Below are positions 36,605 through 50,200 of a DNA stretch of 64,000 bases, piece after piece; position 1 is the first letter of the stretch, and each line of letters begins with the position of its first letter. The DNA is from Cheilinus undulatus (Eukaryota > Chordata > Actinopteri > Labriformes > Labridae). A program made the translations under genes and the position numbers. The notes beneath the pieces were generated by a model that saw only the letters and a program-made list of their open reading frames with translations, was not told where the DNA came from and did no database searches. The stretch covers positions 17,356,339 through 17,420,338 of the forward strand of contig NC_054871.1 of assembly GCF_018320785.1 (NCBI RefSeq), written 5' to 3'.

Positions 36605-38049
36605 ATATTCAGACTAAATATGTTTACTGAACCAGGCTTTATACATTTTTATTTCTGCTTTCTGTTTTTAAATCAGTGTGTATGTGATTTCCAGGTCTTC
36701 AGCAGTGAACTATAGGTTTTTCCCACTTCCAAAGTTGCTTCATCAGGTTGCCGCATGGATGTGAACACCTGTAAAGAGCTTGAAGGACTCAGTCCAAATA
36801 AAAACTGAAAGCTTTATTTCAATACTTTTTATACAGGGTGATTGTGATGTGGGTCTTCAATTTGACATGAAATGTTAAGAAAACAGCCAAACTACCAAAT
36901 CAAAAACATTATTAGTATCTTATTTTCTCAAAGGGATTATTCCAGAGCATCGTCAGAGTGCCCGTGGAGATGTAAACTGAGTCATGGTAAGTAAAACAAG
37001 AACCAAAAGCAGAAATGACCGTTAAAATTAAAGTGACTTAGCATTGTGTGTCTCCACTTTACTGTGCATGACGAGAAACTATAGCCATTACAGCATGGAT
37101 ACATTTAAGGCAGTTTAACATAACTTTGCATTGCAATTCAGAGCTTTTTAAAGGCATTTGAGGGAAATAAAATATCTATCTTTTAAGGCAGATCAGGCTT
37201 AAAATTACATATCAGCATCTTTTGGTGCCCTGATGCGCATACAGCCTTCTGAAATATCTTTACATTTCACTGTGGTTCTTTGGTCTGGCTGAAATTGCTG
37301 TTATACCATTAAATACCATTTCTACATTTTATTAAAAAAAACTTGGTCTACAAAGTGCTTAAGAGCATCTCTGAATTCAAGAGACACGTGGCTGCAGACC
37401 TCTATGGTGGGGCGTTTAGGGCTCATCTGTTGCAGAGGTTTACAATGGAGCTACCTCGACCGGAGGGCAGGAAGTGACACAGATTATTCAAGATGGAACC
37501 CAATCTCAACCATATGGCGGAAAGTGGCATATTAACCCTTATTGGGTTTTTCCTTAGTTTGTGGTGTGTTATTTTTTAATTGTATTTCCCTGTACCTCCT
37601 CCTCACCCTAACCTTAATCCTTAGGGTTCTGGTGCCTACTGTAAGCCTCTTTGGTGGGTTTTCTTTAGTTTGTGGTGGGTTAAATTAAAATATATCCCCT
37701 CAGTAAATTTTTAAATTTTGTTCATAAAATTTTGCTGTAGTTGAAAATAGCCAAATACTGTAACCTCTGACAGGTTACGCCATCTACTGCCTCGTTTTGG
37801 TTCCGGCTTGGGTAATCTATGGACTTCAGCTGTGCTAACTCCTCCCTAAATCTTTTTGGAGTCATTAGCCTGAGGGTTCACGTACTTTTCCAGCAGCACT
37901 GTAAATGTTGAATGTCTATGCTCAATAAAGACTAAATATTCTCATCATGTGTGTTATTAGGTTAAGCACATTGTGTTCACATTGTGAATCTTTCAAAGGG
38001 TTAACATACTTGTTCTTGCCACAGTAAAATGTAAGACGTGGGACTAATG

Positions 38050-38220
38050 ATTATGGCTTCCTGTTGCAAACATAAAGCTTCCTCCCACCAAACATCAAAT
38101 ACATTTTAGGTGTCACATCACTTCAAAACTTGTAGTTGAGGTTTGCATTGTAGTCTGACTCAGAGGCTGTAGAGTATATAATAATCTTCCTTTTGCTCAG
38201 TGCCACGCTCAGAGGTAGAA
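38050..38220 (+). promoter_or_regulatory. TATA promoter of copy C
   Basis: TATATA at 38175-38180, about 40 bases before the ATG, in a block copied from the copy B promoter. Confidence 0.5.
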
Positions 38221-41200
38221 ATGGCAGGTCGGTTTGCTTTCCTGCTGTTCTGCGCTGGAATCATCACTTTGGCTGATGGTGAGTTACCATCTTTAATGTC
38301 AGAGTCAAGGTTGATCTTTTGGTAAAGTTAAATTTGCCTGCTAGCATTAGATGTAAAAAAAATCAGTCTTTTTTGTTTAAGATGAAATGATAAAAATTAG
38401 ATCAGCAATAGTATTCTGTTGATTAGAGGATGATAGTCGTCTTTCACAGTTTTAATCTTTTGTCCCATTAGATTTTAAAATGTAAAATTATGATAAAAAT
38501 GGACTTATTACAGCAATCCAAGACCTGTTATGTTTCCACTATTAAATATGCAAAATATGAGTGGGACTGATAATGAAAAATTATTTTAGGACTCTGAAGT
38601 GGTTTTGGAGAAAAATCAGTGTTAAAAGATGATCTTTAATGCTTCAATTGATCTGTGGATAGAGGAAACCACGGAGAGGACGACATGCAGACAGGTGCCG
38701 AGGGTGAAGGTTAAACCCAGCTGGCTACTTCTAAGGATGTTTGCATGCAACATAACTGTTTCCCAAGTAAACCAATGTTCATATAAACTGGAAATGAAAT
38801 ATTAGGAGTATTCAAATAAATGAATAATTTTTACTTTCGTAATTAAGAAGCATCAGTGGCCCGCACTCTACTATAACTCAAAGAAGGATGTAGAAACGTA
38901 AGGATGTGTTATGACTAATCTAAAAGTAAAAAAGAAAAAAATAACAATAGTGCAATAATGTGAATAGTACTGCAAAGATAAAATATCAATTTAAAATAAA
39001 CAGAATTTTTGTCTAACTTCCTTTCAATGTAGGTTTGAACCAGATCCGGATTCTGAATTTAAGTCTATCAGGGTCAACATTTAACCAGAAACTTTCCACC
39101 TCATTTTCACCAGTAATAAATTATGGAGGAAAAAGGAACTGATAATAAATGATTTTGAGATTCAAAGAAGTAAAAAAGAGAAATTTAAAGGCTTAAAAAT
39201 CTGAGATAAAACAAACAAAAATTTAAAAGTCAAAATAATGTTTTAAAAGGCAAATATATGAGATAGAAAGTTGAAACCATGAATTTTACAGGTCAAACAT
39301 AGAAATTTGATCTTTAAAGCCAAACTTGATTTAAAAAAAAAAAGATCTTTTTAAACCATTAATCATTTACTGCAGAATAAAGAGCACTTTAAGCATTGTT
39401 CTGAATATAAAATTTCCTGAATTTTTGTGAATAAATCATATCTGAAACCTCATATTTTGCTTTTTATGTCAGTTGCTTGAAAATGTTCCAGTTGTATACT
39501 GAAGTCCTCCTCTACCAATGCAAAGTAATTTAAAGAAGAAATATCAGACATTCTAGGTGGCACAAGTAAAAATGATTGAATTTCAACAAGGTATCTCACT
39601 GTTTTAGAATGATACTGACACTTTAAGCAAAATCAAATGGAGAAAAAAATTATGTAAGCACCAAAGATTTTTTTTTAGGTTGAATGAAATCATTACACAT
39701 GAAGTATAGAGTTGTTGGCATTTTAATTACAAATTTGTGTTTCAAATAGTGTAAAAATAGTGCATACAACTGACCGATAAGCAAAATATTTTTGGGGAAG
39801 CCGCTCCCTGAATGGTGCTTTGTTTGGGCATGGCCACGGAAATTTAACACGTCTGCCTCCGCCTCTATCAAAATATGAAATAAAAAGTCAAAATCATAGG
39901 TTTTAGTCATAGTTGTGAGATGCAAAATTTGAATTATGAAAAGAAAACATGAATTAACTTTTTTCCCCACGTTTCTGACTTTTTATCTGATCACTTTCAC
40001 TCTTTCTAATTATTATGATTTAACAAGGATGTTTTAAAGAATCAACGTTAAATTTATAGGCCAGTTATAATAAAAATATGATATGATCTTGAGGGCTGAG
40101 TATAACTGTTTCTCCGGGTCTTGAAGTTGACACCCCTAAGTTAGATAATTCTTTGTAAAAAAAAAAAAAAAAAAAAGGGGGGGGGGGCGGAGAAAGAGCA
40201 TTTATCTGAATTTTGGAGCTGGGTTTCAGAAACACACATATCATGCTATTCAATGCATTAAAAAATAAGCCAAGATGTGTCATAAAATGTTGTGCAGTAA
40301 ACGTGTCAGCTATTTAGTTTCATCACTGGGGACAGAGAACAGAGAAACATGACAATATTCTACTGAGCATTCAAATAATTAAATGGTTCTGTTAAAAGGC
40401 TCTGAAATTTATTTGTGATCTTGTTGTAAATACAAAGAGGGTGTAGCATTCATTTTTAAATACAAAATCTGCTACAATACAAGAACTTCATTTATCCCCA
40501 AAGGGAAATTCAAATTTCATGTTTTTCTTTGACATTCAAATTTTCTATCATTTAAAATAAAGGTTTAATTTGTTCTCTCCCTCACACGATTGTCTTGTCT
40601 TGAGAATGCTTCAGAAAAAATTTTTTCAGACATATTTCATATCGTGTCCAGTCTGTTCCACAAGTTCAGTAAAATGAAAAGCAAAGTATCATGAGCGAAA
40701 CACACCAATGTGCGATAAATTGACTTAAACCAACATCGATGTGCTCTGCACATGTTTGCATTCAGGATGTGTGCAGTGTAACAAGCAATATGAAGACAGA
40801 CCTGTCCCAAATCACTCTGCACCAAAACAGCTATTGTACGCCATCAGAATAGGGGCCAGTGACTGCAGCAGAGATCAAACTCTTTCTTTATAAGTAGAAA
40901 TGGAACAGTGGAAAAATACTTCTGTGATGTACTGAAACTGTATGCCTGAATATGAATGTTTCTGAGGTGATTCAGTTATCAGCCCTGCATCACCTTAAAT
41001 TAAAGCTGCAGTAAAGTAAAGAAAGTTACAATAATAGCATGCAGGTAGTACCTACACAGAAAACCAGTCTCGTCAGTGTGTAACATGCACTAGCTAAGAG
41101 TTTAAATGAGGTGTTTGTGAGATTTGAGAGTCTCTCATGTCAGACTCCGGTGGGTCGTTCTCATGACAGCAGACTATCTGTGTATCCAGGAAGTATTTAC

Positions 41201-44200
41201 ACAAACTAGAGTTAGAAAGCCTTAAAAGGCATGCTGAGTTGCATGGCTTCCTCATTCTGAAAAACGTTTCATTGCAGACCACAGTAAACATTTCCTTTTG
41301 ACTCCTTCCTTTTTGACTCTCGCCATTTTGACGCCCTGGGCAAAAAATAATTTGGCGCCCCCACCTCTGAGAAAAGTTCAGAAATTATACTCACTGATAT
41401 TAGAGTAAGAGTTTTTGTCTCCTGGTCTCCTGAGGGATCTCCTCCCAGACTTGGATCAGGGCATCAGTCAACTCCTGGACAGTCTGTGGTGCGACGTGGC
41501 GGCGGTGGATGGAACGAGACATGATGTCCCAGAGGTGCTTGATTGGATCCTGGTCTTGGGAATGGGCAGGCCAGTCCATAGCATCGATGCCTTCGTCATG
41601 CAGGAACTGCTGACACATGCCAGCCACATGAGGCTGAGCATGGTCATGCATCAGAAGGATCCCAGGGCCCACTGCACCAGCATATGGTCTGACAATGGGT
41701 CTGAGGACCTCATCCTGGTACCTAATGGCCATATACCTCTGGCTACCACAGGAGGTCTGTGCGGCCAATCGGGCTGCATGGTGCTGGGCTGTGAGCACAG
41801 GCCCCACTTGTGGATGTTGGGTCCTCATGCCATCCTCAAGGAGTCTTTTTCTGACAATCTGAGCAGAAAAAAACACAGTAGTGGCCTGCTCTACATCATC
41901 TTGTAGGGCTCTGGCAGCGCTCCTCCTGTTCCTCCTTGTACAAAGGAGCAGATAGCAATCCTGCTGCTGGGTTTTTGCCCTCCTACGGCACCTTGCATGT
42001 CTCCTGGTGTACTGGCCTGTCTGGTATCTCCTCCACGCTCTTGACAGTGTGCTGGGAGACACAGCAAACCTTCTTGTCATGACGAGCATGGATGTGCCAT
42101 CCTGGATGAACTGCACTACTTTTGTGGGTTGCAGATACCGCCTCACGCTACCAGTAGTGGAGAGGACACTGGAAAAATGCAAAAGTAACCAAAAATCAGC
42201 CAGAAAGGATGAGGAAAAGGAAACGGTCTGTGGCCACCACCTGCAAAACCATCCTGCAGAGGGGTTGTCTTGCTAATTGCCTCTTCTTTCCACATGTTGT
42301 CTGGCTCGTTTGAACAACAGCAGGTGAAATTGATTCACAGTCAGTGTTTCTTTCCAACTGGACAGGTTGATATCCCACAAGTGTGATAGTCTTGGAGTTA
42401 CACTGTGATGTACTATGCTCCTTTATGAAGCTCCAAAGATTTATATCTTTTTTTTCTTTTTTTAAATTTCAGGTCAAGGCAATCCAAGTAAGTAGACCTT
42501 CACACAGTAACATTCAACATTATCACTGAATAGTTCTAAATACGCTTTCACTTTTCTTTGACAGTGTGCTTTAGCTTAGCCTCCTAATGCCTCACTCTTA
42601 AAATAAAAATGGTATCCTTGCATAAGAGTGAAAAAAACATTTTGAAAGATTGTTCTAGTTGTCTGGTTGACATTGCCCTCCCTTATGTGATCTGTAACTG
42701 ATTGGTTTCAACAATTTTTATATTACGCGACTCTATGAAACTTGGAGCATCAAAAATGATTATTTTGTGTTTGGAGGTACATGAAAAATCTAAAATACAG
42801 CAGAGGAGATACCAGCACACTAATTCAAATGGGCCAAGAGGCATAGGTCAAGGTTAGCATATGCTAACATAGGTAGTGTAGCTTCATTAGCAATATAACT
42901 ATGTTCTATACATACCTTACATATTCAACTTAGATTTGTCAGCTTTAGCCTTAGCTGTGTTAGAGTGTTTTCATGGCTTGTCTGGTTTTATTTTGAAAGT
43001 TTTAGTGTGTATTTCCATCCTGGCAGAGGCAGCATCTCACAGTAATGGTCTGCAGTGGGGGGCATCTGAGAGCCGCAGTCTGCGCCTCTCAGACACCCAG
43101 AGATCTTTTAAAAAAGGGTTCTCACAAGTGCAAAAATAAAAAAAGAGCAGGTCGTTTGATTGTGGGTTGAAGCTGGAGTACCTGGAGAGAACCCATGCAT
43201 ACCCAGGGAGAACATGCAAACTCCACACATAAGGCCCTGTACAACAGGGATTCAAACCAAAAACCTTCCTGCTCTGAGGGGGCAGTGCTAAACACTGCAC
43301 CACCACACAGCCCATGTACAAAAACAAAAATAAATTGTAATCTGTCCTCCAGTTTTACAATTACACTGGCAGCAGGCTTTGCTTATGTTTATTAACAACT
43401 GAAATGCTAAGGCAACAGTTGCATCATGAAGAAAAATAACCTCCCACAACCCCCAGTGGGATAAGCAGTATAGAAAAACCTAAAAAAAAATAGTTTCTCA
43501 AACCTTTATAAAATGGTTGTGTGAACTTAAACATTTTAAGTTCAAATGAGTGGAATATTTACATCGGTTGATTAAGACAAATTTTTATTTTTAGTTTAGG
43601 ACAATCTAAAATAATTAGGTTTGCTAAACCTTTAAACATAGTTTCTATGAACTTAAAAAAAATTGCATTTACCTAATTTAAAACAAATTTAATTGATTCA
43701 ATTCAAAATGTTTCAAGTGATTGATTACCCCAATTTTTTTTTTAAGTTCAACCAATGTTTTACTTTTTTCAGTGTATATAATATATGGGTTTCACTTTCT
43801 GAAATGAGTGTCAAAAAATATAGAACTCTTTTATGATATTCCAATTTCTTGAGATGTACCTGTTCATCAGTCCTTGGATCCTAGATCGTAGAACCGTTCT
43901 TGTGTAAAAAGATGTATGGCTTCCATCACATCACTGCTAAACAGAAATAAAACCATACTTTCAACTGCTTTAGCTTGGTTTTGTGACTGTCTGCCATGTT
44001 TACTTCCTTGACTTCCCTGCTCTCATTCGCGCTGACTTGCTCTCGTGAGACCGTGGATTTTAAGTCATTGATAAGGGAATTAAGATTAAATGTAAATGAT
44101 GTGGATGGATTAAACCAATAAGAACTGGTTCTCAACTGTAACCAGTTCTCGATTCTACAATATACATCTAATGATGCGAAATCTTTTCATTCAAATTTAT

Positions 44201-47200
44201 CGTTCACTGATCAGAAAGCTCACATAAAGTTCAGATGCCCTTCAGAAGCACATTATTTGTAATCATTTCATGGCCATATTGTAAAGTCTTTCTGTGATGT
44301 AGCCATTCTAATATTATTGATGCAGTTAGTTATGATTTATTAATTACAAAACCCTTTAATTAACCAGACTTTTATAATATATTATAATATACAACATTTG
44401 GCCAGTTAAAGGCCCACAGATCTAGAATACTCTCCCATCAGAAATAAAAACACTGACTGACTTCAAAGTGTTCAATAAGATGGTAAAATAAACAAAGGCA
44501 AATCTGTGAACACTAAGCTACATGTCTTAAAAATTTTATATCATTCAGCTCATTTTACTCCTTTTTATCTTTGTTCTTAGCTACGTCACCTATTCTCTTA
44601 ACTGTCATTTAAGTCATTGTCATTCGTCTGCATGTTTATGTCTGCCTTACTGTTAGCTTTTATGTATGTGACCTCATGTTTATGTTTGTCTTGCTGCTGC
44701 TGTTTTTATGCATTTTTTGTGGTTGTTCATTTATGTCTCCTGCCATTGTTAGTCTTTTATGTCCATTTTATTCTGTTGTATCATATGTGTTATTTCTTAA
44801 AAGCCTAACCAGGGACAAGGACTGCAAATTGGCCATGGCTAGATGTCTTTTATACATTGCATTGGTTGCAATGTAATTAAATGCAGCAATGCGTATGTAT
44901 TGTCCCTGACAAATAAACGGATACATAAAATAAATAAATCAAAAAATGTTGACAGCACCATAGGTAAACATCCTGGTTACTGACTGTATAGAAAGGCATA
45001 TACACTTTGACACTGCAGTGCTGGATTTTATTCTCTAAGGTAGGGATTTTGGAAATAAGAGGTTTGTGCCCATCAGCAGCACCATCAGTTTATGCTGTTT
45101 ACATCACTACTTTAGTAATCAGGTTTATTAGGGTTGTAAAACAAAAGCCCATTACAGTCCTATTGTTCAAATATACTTAAAAACTTACGTTTTCAGTCTT
45201 TAGTTTGGATGCAAACAACAATTTTTTTAACCAGGAATTTTCCCTGCTAGTCCCCTAATAAAATTTCCCTATAATGCCGGGATGAGCTGATGTGAGAACA
45301 CAGCTGGAAATATTCTGGAAAACTCTTTATGAAGTGGAAGTGGAAAAGGGTGATGATATTTATGTCCTGTGACTGGCACAAGACTGCAAACAAGTGTGTT
45401 TTCCTTTCAGGTAATGAAACAGTGCGATACTGTGGTTTTCGGCTTGCGAGTGTATAATTTTCTCTCTTTTGTTGATACTGGGAATGTGTTGAACTAAATG
45501 TGGCATGGATGTAAATGCAGATACTATTGTTATAGCATCAGAAAGAAAAGTTTGTGGCATTGCCCCCTACTTTTGGGTCATTTGTTTTTTTCCTGCCATT
45601 TGACACACCAGAAATCATTTAAATGTCATTATCAACTTGATACTTTATTTTGGGGAGTCAGGGGTGTTTCAGACTACTTCTAACCCTGCTACACTAACTA
45701 TAACTATGAATGGTAAAACACCTCCAAGAAGGAAAAGGGAATTCTGACAGGTGTAGTGTTTTGCTTGAATATGCTTTCTTGTAGCATATTCAAGTGTTAG
45801 TGACCAATATGCATAATAATTTGGAACATGGTGTAAAAGCTCCTCTTTAACCTCATAGGACGGTGGTAAGACTGTAGTTTTGAACACTGAAACACTTACA
45901 AGTTGCTTTTGAAGAATATTTCAGTGTTTGTATTCACATGTTTATATTTTGTTATTTGCTGATTTTTCTTCAGACCCTCCAAAAACACCAGAATCACGAG
46001 CAGCTCCAGGTCCACAATGTAAGTAGTAGTATTTTTTTCAAACATATGTTAAAACTTGGTACCAAGTGTCTCTTTGCTTTATTACTGGTACATTTTATCT
46101 GTATTCAACAGTACATAAATATAGATTCTGTAGGTAAGTGGCGTGCTTAGGGGAGTTAGAAGTGTTTACAGTTTTAGTTCCAGTCATTTTTCTCTTTAGG
46201 ATTTCAGCCAAAAACTGTAAAGAAGGAGTTGGAGCCACTAGGACATTGCTGTTTGTTTTCTTAAACGTGAATATGAAGCCTTCAGCAGTCGACCACAGAC
46301 ATGTTGTTTAAATCCTGAGTGACCTTTATTCTATGCGGTGCTGGAGAGGAGCAAGAAAGTGGAACGTTTTTTTGTTTGTTTGTTTCACAGCAAAACACTC
46401 AACAGAAAATTCATTAACTGGTAAAAAAGCTTACACCATTTACTGCTGAGTAAGACTTTAGTCATGTCCCATTTCAGGGGCTGCATCTTTATAGGGTGGA
46501 ATGAAGATTAAGTTGCAGGTGTGAGTCATACCTGTCCCATTTCAACAAAAGGGTCCTTCTTTCTCTAGCCAACAGAGGATAAACACAGTGGATGGATAAC
46601 ATTTCAGCTGCCTTAACAACTCTCTATCAACTAAGTGATACAATTGTAAATGTTAAAATTTGGTTTCTGATGGGTATCCACTGTAGACCACACCATGTCA
46701 TTTCAATAAAAGCCCATTTCTGCCATTTTTAATGGAAAAAGGGGGTTAGGTAATACATAAATAAATAAAATTCAATTAACAAGAGAAAAAAAAGATGGAA
46801 AATATGAAAAGGTCATCAGTATGAGAATAAAAAAAGTCAAAATAATAAGAGTTAAAATTGTGAGATTAAAAGTTTTAAAATTCTAATTATGAGATAAAAG
46901 TGGAAATTATGAGATATAGTTACTTCATTATTAAATAAAAATACATAATTATGTGATTAAAAAGTCAAAAATATTAGATAAATTCCAGAATTGTGAAATT
47001 AAAAGTTAAAATAAATTGACAAAAAAAATCACAATTATGAGATAAAAACTTGAAATTCCGAACGAAAAAGACATAATTCTTGTGCATTAATTGATAGAGG
47101 ATGACAGCGGACAGAATCAAAGCATGGATGAGAGCGCTGGGGAGAGACATGTGGGAGAGGGCCATAGGCCGGATTTGAACCCAGGCCGGCCATGTACATG

Positions 47201-50200
47201 GGGCGCACCTTAAACCGCTGGGCCACCTGCACCTCCAAAAGCATAACTTTAAATGTTGTATTTGACTCAACTCATAATTATGGCTTTTGAGTTCAAGTTT
47301 TTATCTCATAATTTCAATTAAAGATTGAAGGATTGTCTTTTATAATGACCTAACTTTCACATTTTCATTTTTTAAGTAGCTGAACTTCTCTAAATGAATC
47401 CACTCCCCATTTGTTTAATACTTAAAATGATAAATATAAGGAGTTCTGTTAATTCATTACCTGAGGAGCTGTCATGAATCAACAAAAGCTCTATAGAGAA
47501 CAAAAAGAAACTTTAACTGAACTAAATTGAGTTTATTTCTGTCATAAATTGCATAGAATAGGAGTTTTATGGCTTTTGGTTTCATCGTCAAGTAAACCCA
47601 GTACAGGACTACATACTTTTCACACTGACTTTATTTTGAAATACCAGAGCTGGCTTCCTGGATTCAGAGGGCATTACTTTCAGCAAAACCATGCAAGGGG
47701 AGAAAAAGAAGGCTGAAAACCTCTATCATAATGTAGTCCTGGAGTTTCAGCTTTGGATTACAACTTCTATAGATCTTTACAGTGAAAGTGTTTTGGCATC
47801 TTTATAACTGTTGATTTTGTGTGCAGGTTCCTACACGGTCTCAACCATCAACTTTGGCATCCAGATTGACATAACAAGCTCCATCCCTGGTAACTACACC
47901 ATAAGTGCTACTGAAACGGCCCATCCTCAGATAAGAAAGGGAAAAGTCGTTAAGCATTCCAACAGAATCTCATCACATGAACTCAAATTCCTGAAGCCGT
48001 GTACTGAGTACAAGCATGCCGTGGTGTTCAGTGACGGTGCTGGCAATAAAACAATTTGTGACTCCCCTCAGAACAAAACTACTGAACGCACAAGTGAAAT
48101 GAGTGAGTCAAAAATCACCACTGTTTGAATTCATCTTTCTGCCGTTTTATTTAAATTCTGACTTTGTGCATTACTTTTGTGTTTCAGAGGAAGGAGACAT
48201 TAAAGATGGTCGCTGTCCTATGTCAGGATACGTTTGTTACAGGAGTGGTTGGAACCTCGGCTCTTCAATTTCAGCATCTAATAATGTTCCAGCTGAGCAA
48301 TGTTCCAGTGACCCACAAGAGTTCTGCATCAAACCTGGTAGAGATGATATCTGCACAACTTTGACTACGACCTTCAAGTCAGGAAACTGTAACGCCTCCT
48401 TCAGCCTCACCAAAGACATCTCTGTTGGTATGAACAGCAGAGTCCTACTGTATATTCATGCACATGCAGTGTAAATATTATGTTTAACATTTGTGTCATT
48501 CTTGTATTTTTCAGCAGAGTTTTTGAATGAAAACAACATAAACCAGAGTATCACAACTGGCTTTCCTGCAAGAATTGATGCCATATCGGCTCCAAACTGT
48601 AAAAATCTCTCTGTTGAATACACCTGTCATGGTAGGTGAAGTGAAACTGTCTGTAACAACAAAATGAGCTGATTTACAAAGAAATAGGGCAAAACACACT
48701 CTAAGCTTAAAATAATGTTTGAGGTAAACCTGAGCTAAACTGAAATGTAGGAGCAGGTGGAGAAAGTGTTTCGACCACTTTGTGATCACTTCTTAACACT
48801 GGATTTTTTATTGCTGTTTGAAACTGTTGTAAACTAACATATTAAAGCTCAGAAACAAACACCACTCTTCGATAAAATGTTTTTGTTTTGTTTCCTCAGA
48901 AATTGGTACATTTAGCAACTCCAAGAAATTTGAATTGTCAGAGCTGGAGCCTTTCACAAATTATGACTGTCGGGGTCAGATCATCTACAACAATGTTAAC
49001 ATAAAAAACACATCTGTTATCCACGTCTATGTAGACTGTCATGGTATGTTGAGATTCACTCTGCTTCTCTGCATGACATCAATCAGCCATGATCCTGTAG
49101 ATATAACAGATATTAAGTACAGATTAACAGACATCTAATGTGTTCTTACAGATCTTCAAACAGAAATACTGCCACTTGTGCCAGACAGCAGATCTGTTGA
49201 GATGAGTTTGAAGACAACCAGCCAGAGATGTAACGTTAGCTTTACAGATTACCGCAAGTTTTCTGTCCTCTGCAGTTGTAAAAACAACCACGGTGAGTTA
49301 AGTTATTTTAAGTATCACAACATTTCCCTTAAACATTTTACTTTGATTTCCTTTTTTGTGATGACATTTTATTGAATGTTTTAATCTAAAATGCTCACAT
49401 ATCAGGAGTTTCAAGGACAAAAATCTGCTCTATTAAACAAACATGAACACATCATCACTGCCCTCATGAATGAATGAACATAGGATTACAAAAAACGTCA
49501 CCTACAAATATGTCCGCTGTAGGGGGCCATATCAGGCCCCCCACATCTTCACATCCGGTGCCCACAACATTATTAAGCTCAGAAATATGCAGAGGAAAAA
49601 ATATATTGTGGTATATTGGGTATCTTTTTGAAAAATTCCCTACAGCTATTAAAACAAACCCCAAAACATTTGAAATTAAAACAGCTTTTTCTGTACTGGT
49701 TCGATGTTTGATCCATTTTACAGAAATTAACCTGTCAGGCATTATTAGTGAATGTGATGTATGAAAAATACATTTCAATCAGTTCATTGGTGATTAAAAT
49801 GGTTTTCTGCATCAACTTATGACTTCAGGTGTTTTCTGAGCAGAGAATCAAAACTTAAGACCTGTTAATTGCACTTTTTCTTTTTTTTTTACCCAATATG
49901 CCACAGCATGTTAGTGTAAATCTCAGTGATGGAGACAAACAGCCCCAGACATATTCAGCTAAAATATCTCAATTGCCCCCTAGTGGCTGGCTACCATATA
50001 AGCACTGATCTCACTTTTAGAAGCTAAATACAGCAGCACTTTTAAAAGAAAATGAAATGATTTTAAGATTATATTAACCAGGCCAAGATGCCTCTTCATT
50101 CAAGTTCATATGAAAGTCCCGTCCCCAGAGCATCCATCAAAGAAAATTAGGAGTTTTACATGATGTCAGGATTGTGGTTGAATCTATTCAAGAAAACATA

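Larger units (their letters stand above)
36830..47220. repeat. segmental duplication: copy C 5' half, near-identical to copy B
   Basis: Matches 14440-24800 with an offset of about 22.39 kb and only scattered single-base changes and small indels, introns and transposons included. The left boundary is sharp: 36640-36800 is clearly diverged from 14230-14420. Confidence 0.85.
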
